Notes under the pieces: model-generated | The model's database searches: none | What the model saw: only the letters and a program-made list of their open reading frames with translations | What the model was told of the DNA's origin: nothing | Program-made: the position numbers and the translations under genes | Part shown: piece after piece, positions 8,701 through 10,461 of the stretch | How positions within the stretch are numbered: position 1 is the first letter of the stretch | How the letters are laid out: the number at the start of each line of letters is the position of its first letter | Source: Chloroflexota bacterium | Lineage (GTDB): Bacteria; Chloroflexota; Limnocylindria; Limnocylindrales; CSP1-4 | Assembly: GCA_021789355.1 (NCBI GenBank) | Contig: JAJYJR010000154.1 | Location: 1 to 10,461, forward strand | Reading direction: 5' to 3' | Length of the DNA stretch: 10,461 bases

Positions 8701-8841
8701 CTCTCCGCGGCCCTGCCGCCCTGCCCCAGCTCCCCGGCGCGAAGCCGGGCGAGGAGGCCGGGAGTTCCCACCGGAGCCGCGTCCACTGTCGAACCGGCGC
8801 GGTGGCTCCTGCCCGGCGCCGGGTCCCTGGTGCTCGTCCAT
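5701..8841 (-). CDS. UPF0182 family (COG1615) integral membrane protein
   Basis: This conserved membrane protein of unknown function belongs to a family common in Actinomycetota, Cyanobacteria and Chloroflexota. With the start at 8841 it has 1046 residues. An Arg/Gly/Pro-rich cytoplasmic N-terminus (1-48) is followed by seven hydrophobic segments at about 50-72, 101-123, 182-203, 237-262, 284-300, 327-347 and 353-374. A large soluble domain of about 575 residues begins with the family signature EQPYIQNNI and AYGLDQW. A GASAAP repeat linker (about 950-975) then leads to a C-terminal helical hairpin (ALRAGDFALYGQEMDLV) that is typical of the family. I chose ATG 8841 over the in-frame ATG at 8877 because the longer version only adds 12 basic residues and a TACACT -10-like box lies between the two. 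The gene is divergent from lhgO and is followed by the GH13 gene after 121 bp. Family assignment is firm; no biochemical role is known to me. Confidence 0.95.
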   Translation of the reverse strand: MDEHQGPGAGQEPPRRFDSGRGSGGNSRPPRPASRRGAGAGRQGRGERVLRVGATGLLAAVVVAILLVLTVGGSLINLVTDGMWYQSVGYSQVLWTRLGAQLALFLGVGIAVLAILLIDLLIASRLAPPPPPGGGSLRRLWDRLNEASRYQTGTRIFGPFGPSEPIVVGGEEAEMPDLTPLVSWALVGVAILAALTAAGIAAGSWDTVLLWLHRVPYSPTGKTVPDPIFGLDISFFLFDLPFLRLVQGLVSGVLLAAVAIAAARHFVAMARGSFAPSRPARVHVSVLAAFWLVAAAAGYQLDRLELSYSTQGVATGVSYADQSARFLAYDVLTVVAVLVAIVLVVSAFQRRWWPVIAAVGAWLVLWVGLAGIYPAIIEAVVVKPNELAIEQPYIQNNINMTRIAYGLDQWQEQAYQGSGELTQTAIQADQGTFANARLWDYRPLGSTIDQLQTVRQYYEFVDVDADRYELNGQQRQVWISAREIAPENIPNGQSWVNQHITYTHGIGAVMAPVNEVTGEGLPQLLISNIPPVSTGGAPTITQPRIYFGEKQTGWVVVDAASQEFDYPVTTGPSGSSATGGTNQAYTTWQGTDGIGIGSPAARLLFALRFHDLNLLISDQVTAKSQLLFNRSLADRLPLMAPFLRFDKDPYLVITDQGRLAYVQDAYTTSANFPNATPIDQSTLPAASGLQGNPFDYVRNSVKIVMDAYTGATTMYVSDPSDPIIRAWEGIFPGMFKPLSQAPAWLDAHLRYPEDLFDVQTRMYATYHVTDPATFYYRNDLWTVPSEPTSSQQLALEAYYVEMRMPGAPAPEFLLLQPMVPTSRPNMSAWIAARMDGASYGKVVVYAFPKDTSILGPAQIEGRIDQDPTISSQITLWNQSGSTVVRGNLIVVPIQQSLLYLEPIYLQSTSIQFPEFQRIVVASPTKVAWGSTLSDALNALLAAPGTAGTGSGASPGASAAPGASAAPGASAAPGASPVPAASSLPTGTGASPPSGDVKTLVAYANAHFEAAQAALRAGDFALYGQEMDLVKAALSQLSVLTGQTPAP
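5918..5986 (-). repeat. 18-bp tandem repeat encoding the GASAAP linker of UPF0182
   Basis: Three full 18-bp units and a partial fourth are stacked head to tail (units start at 5918, 5936, 5954 and 5972). In the UPF0182 frame they encode repeated GASAAP hexapeptides between the large soluble domain and the C-terminal helical hairpin. Every difference among the full units is silent in that frame (GGA or GGT for Gly, CCG or CCC for Pro, TCG or TCC for Ser), which fits selection on the peptide. Copy number of such a repeat is likely to vary between strains. Confidence 0.85.
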
Positions 8842-8850
8842 GCGGCGGCG

Positions 8851-8856
8851 AGTGTA
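8851..8856 (-). promoter_or_regulatory. Candidate -10 box of the UPF0182 gene (leaderless-type spacing)
   Basis: The minus strand reads TACACT here, a good match to a bacterial -10 hexamer, 9 bp before the ATG at 8841. Transcription starting about 7 bp downstream would leave little or no leader. No clear -35 element or Shine-Dalgarno is visible. If real, it rules out the longer start at 8877, which lies upstream of the box. Confidence 0.4.
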
Positions 8857-8933
8857 CGCCCCGCGAACGGGCACCATCCGCGCGCCTCACCGGGGCGAAC
8901 GGCTATCGTGTCGGACGTGGCGGAGAGTGTCGG

Positions 8934-8954
8934 GTCGGCGGTCATCCCGCCGAC
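8934..8954. promoter_or_regulatory. Perfect 8-bp inverted repeat upstream of lhgO (candidate operator or 5' UTR hairpin)
   Basis: GTCGGCGG and its exact reverse complement CCGCCGAC flank the 5-bp spacer TCATC. The 21-bp site lies in the gap between the divergent UPF0182 and lhgO genes and ends 35 bp before the lhgO ATG. Its symmetry suits a dimeric repressor, and lhgO in other bacteria is controlled by GntR-type regulators (CsiR, LhgR). If transcribed it would instead form a strong hairpin in the lhgO leader. No T-run follows, so a terminator is unlikely. The function is inferred; in GC-rich DNA a match of this length can arise by chance. Confidence 0.4.
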
Positions 8955-8989
8955 TCCGGGTGCGTGGATCCGGCGGCCGACGTGAGCCC

Positions 8990-10246
8990 ATGACCGAGCG
9001 CTTCGACGTGATCGTGATCGGCGGTGGCATCGTGGGCCTCGCCACGGCGCACGCCCTGCTCCGGCTGGTCCCCTCCACCAGGCTCGCCGTCCTCGAGAAG
9101 GAGCGGGAACTCGCGGTCCACCAGACCGGGCACAACAGCGGGGTGCTGCACACGGGGCTGTACTACCGGCCCGGGTCCCTCAAGGCGCGGCTCTGCCGCG
9201 AGGGCAGGACCCTGGTGGAACGTTTCGCGGACGAGCACGGGATCCCGCACGAGCGTACCGGCAAGCTGGTCGTCGCGGCACGGGCGGCGGAGATCCCGCG
9301 GCTGGCCGGGCTGCGTGCACGCGGACTCGCCAACGGGATCCCCGGGATCGAGGAGGTGGGGCCCGAGCGGATCAGGGAGATCGAGCCGCACGTGACGGGC
9401 CTGCGGGCGCTCTGGGTGCCGGAGACCGGCATCGTCGACTTCCGGCGCGTCGCGCTTGCGCTCGGGGACGACGTCCGGGCGATGGGCGGGCGGGTACTCA
9501 CGGGACGGCTCGTCACCGGCCTGCGACGGCCGGGGGCCGCCGGCGGCGGTCGCCCCAGCGCCGGTGACGGCTGGCTCGTGCCGACGACGCGTGACGCATA
9601 TCTCGCCGGCGGTGTCATCGCCTGTGCCGGGCTGCAGTCCGACCGCGTCGCCGCGCTCACGGGCCATGCCGGCGACGAGCGGATCGTGCCGTTCCGCGGC
9701 GACTACTACCACCTCCGCCCCCAGGCGGCCCACCTGGTCCGGGGCCTCGTGTACCCGGTCCCCGACCCCGCCTTCCCGTTCCTCGGCGTGCACTTCACGC
9801 GCCGTCCGGACGGCGCGCTGTGGGCCGGGCCGAACGCGGTGCCGTCCTTCGCGCGGGAGGGCTACCGGCGCACGGACGTGTCGGCGCGCGACGTGGCGGC
9901 CTCCCTGACCTGGCCGGGGTTGTGGCGCATGGCGCTGCCGTACGTCCGGACGGGCTTGGCGGAGATGTGGCGGGACGTGTCGAAGTCAGCGTTCCTCGAG
10001 GCGTTGCGCCGGTACGTGCCGGAGTTGCGCCCTGACGACCTGCAGTTCGGGCCCTCGGGCATCCGCGCCCAGTCGCTTCGGGTCGACGGGCAGCTGGTCG
10101 ATGACTTCAGCCTCGGCGAGGGCGATGCGATCATCCACGTGCGGAACGCGCCGTCGCCCGCCGCGACGGCGTCGCTGGCGATCGGCCGCATGCTCGCGGA
10201 GCGCGCGGCCGTCCGGTTCGACCTACGGGCGCGTCCGTCCGGGTAG
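8990..10246 (+). CDS. lhgO: L-2-hydroxyglutarate oxidase (FAD-dependent)
   Basis: The enzyme oxidises L-2-hydroxyglutarate to 2-oxoglutarate using FAD; in characterised relatives (E. coli LhgO/YgaF) electrons pass to the respiratory chain, and the reaction repairs a metabolic by-product or serves glutarate and lysine breakdown. The 418-residue length fits the family. The N-terminal Rossmann motif is VIVIGGGIVGL (glycines at 11-13 and 16) with the ribose-binding acid Glu36 in VLEKE. The family hallmark HNSGVLHTGLYY begins at residue 48. Further conserved segments are RGDYYHLRP (about 236), FLGVHFTRRPDG, GPNAVPSF, GIRAQ (357) and HVRNAPSPAAT (383). I start at ATG 8990 because the Rossmann strand begins four residues later; the frame is open far upstream, but that part is antisense to UPF0182. 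No clear Shine-Dalgarno is seen. No csiD (glutarate hydroxylase) is in the window, so a repair role is as likely as catabolism. The 3' end overlaps the convergent gene by 24 bp. Confidence 0.96.
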   Translation: MTERFDVIVIGGGIVGLATAHALLRLVPSTRLAVLEKERELAVHQTGHNSGVLHTGLYYRPGSLKARLCREGRTLVERFADEHGIPHERTGKLVVAARAAEIPRLAGLRARGLANGIPGIEEVGPERIREIEPHVTGLRALWVPETGIVDFRRVALALGDDVRAMGGRVLTGRLVTGLRRPGAAGGGRPSAGDGWLVPTTRDAYLAGGVIACAGLQSDRVAALTGHAGDERIVPFRGDYYHLRPQAAHLVRGLVYPVPDPAFPFLGVHFTRRPDGALWAGPNAVPSFAREGYRRTDVSARDVAASLTWPGLWRMALPYVRTGLAEMWRDVSKSAFLEALRRYVPELRPDDLQFGPSGIRAQSLRVDGQLVDDFSLGEGDAIIHVRNAPSPAATASLAIGRMLAERAAVRFDLRARPSG

Positions 10247-10461
10247 CGGCTCGGAGACCGGCGCCGGACCGGAGACAGGCGCCGGACCGGAGACCGGTGC
10301 CGGACCGGAGACCGGTGCCGGACCGGAGACCGGTGCCGGACCGGAGACCGGTGCCGGACCGGCCGCGATCAGGCGGGCCAGGTCGTCGAGGGTGACGGCG
10401 TCCGGAGCGTGCTCGAACGCACCGAGCGCGGCGGCGACCCACGCGCGGGTCGCCGCGAGGT
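10223..10461 (-). CDS. C-terminal end of an unidentified protein with six GPAPVS repeats (5' part outside window)
   Basis: The minus strand is open from the right edge to a TAG at 10223-10225, giving the last 78 residues of a protein. Residues 1-33 look like ordinary helical protein (AATRAWVAAALGAFEHAPDA, then VTLDDLARLIAAG). Residues 34-69 are six perfect GPAPVS hexapeptides, and EPLPGRTRP ends the chain. I chose this frame over the alternative minus-strand frame, which reads an Arg/Gly-rich protein, for two reasons. The upstream residues here have normal composition, and all base differences among the repeat units are silent only in this frame. In the other frame one unit changes two amino acids. 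The gene converges on lhgO and overlaps it by 24 bp. I do not recognise the family; the repeat tail recalls the Pro/Ala linkers of envelope or multi-domain proteins, but that is not enough to name it. Confidence 0.7.
   Translation of the reverse strand, partial: LAATRAWVAAALGAFEHAPDAVTLDDLARLIAAGPAPVSGPAPVSGPAPVSGPAPVSGPAPVSGPAPVSEPLPGRTRP
10253..10360. repeat. Six tandem 18-bp repeats just after the lhgO stop codon
   Basis: Six head-to-tail units of GGAGACCGGTGCCGGACC fill exactly 108 bp, beginning 7 bp after the lhgO stop. The four units nearest the right edge are identical; the first two carry one or two changes. Read on the minus strand they encode GPAPVS six times. Each unit also contains CCGGT-GCCGG-ACCGG, a 5-bp stem around a 5-base loop that can form in transcripts of either strand, so the array may act as a chain of hairpins between the two convergent genes. 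Repeat expansion by slippage is the likely origin of the identical copies. Confidence 0.95.

Noticed and set aside
8842..8877. Longer UPF0182 start at ATG 8877
   Set aside because: It adds only 12 residues and lies upstream of the candidate -10 box. It remains possible but is less likely.
5513..8890. 1125-codon minus-strand frame overlapping UPF0182 and the GH13 start
   Set aside because: It is Arg/Ala/Gly/Pro-rich with no membrane segments or motifs, and it conflicts with the UPF0182 frame across its whole length.
8904..8909. TATCGT as a -10 box for lhgO
   Set aside because: No -35 partner is visible at a suitable distance, and the match is modest.
6394..8985. 863-codon open frame on the plus strand, antisense to UPF0182
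   Set aside because: The composition is biased to Arg, Asp, Gly and His with no motif, while the opposite strand codes a clear UPF0182 protein.
8594..8989. Upstream extension of lhgO by 132 residues in the same frame
   Set aside because: The added part is low-complexity, lies antisense to UPF0182 and precedes the Rossmann strand that normally starts within a few residues of the N-terminus.
10131..10442. Arg/Gly-rich minus-strand frame over the right-edge repeat (SGTGLR repeats)
   Set aside because: The neighbouring frame has normal residues upstream and only silent differences in the repeat units, while in this frame one unit changes two amino acids.

Overview
This is a very GC-rich window, packed almost end to end with protein genes and showing no RNA genes, insertion sequences, CRISPR or phage-like signals. 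It looks like ordinary chromosome from a high-GC bacterium. The large UPF0182 membrane protein, the class A penicillin-binding protein with an Ala/Pro/Ser/Gly-rich tail and the very long cytoplasmic GH13 protein together suggest a Chloroflexota member, possibly a soil or freshwater lineage, or less likely an Actinomycetota member. That placement is inferred from gene content, not measured.

Layout: (1) 1-1952, plus strand, the 3' part of a bifunctional class A penicillin-binding protein that enters from the left edge. (2) 1938-5579, minus strand, a 1213-residue GH13 (alpha-amylase family) enzyme whose 3' end overlaps the penicillin-binding protein gene tail to tail by 15 bp. (3) 5701-8841, minus strand, a UPF0182-family protein with seven membrane segments and a large extracytoplasmic domain. 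It lies 121 bp upstream of the GH13 gene on the same strand. (4) 8990-10246, plus strand, lhgO (L-2-hydroxyglutarate oxidase), divergent from UPF0182 across 148 bp that hold a perfect 8-bp inverted repeat. (5) 10223-10461, minus strand, the 3' end of an unidentified gene entering from the right edge. It ends in six GPAPVS hexapeptide repeats and overlaps lhgO tail to tail by 24 bp.

The genes do not form one obvious pathway. The penicillin-binding protein and UPF0182 act at or outside the membrane, GH13 acts on cytoplasmic alpha-glucan, and LhgO feeds electrons from L-2-hydroxyglutarate into respiration. Three themes recur: convergent genes whose coding ends overlap, low-complexity Pro/Ala/Ser segments in three proteins (two made of 18-bp DNA repeats that vary only silently), and TAnnnT boxes 8-9 bp upstream of the two internal minus-strand start codons, which hints at leaderless transcripts. 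No stretch longer than 150 bp lacks a gene. I did not find a convincing undescribed multi-gene system. The most interesting items are the repeat and hairpin array between lhgO and its convergent neighbour, the non-canonical GH13 enzyme with large unassigned flanking regions, and the candidate operator upstream of lhgO.
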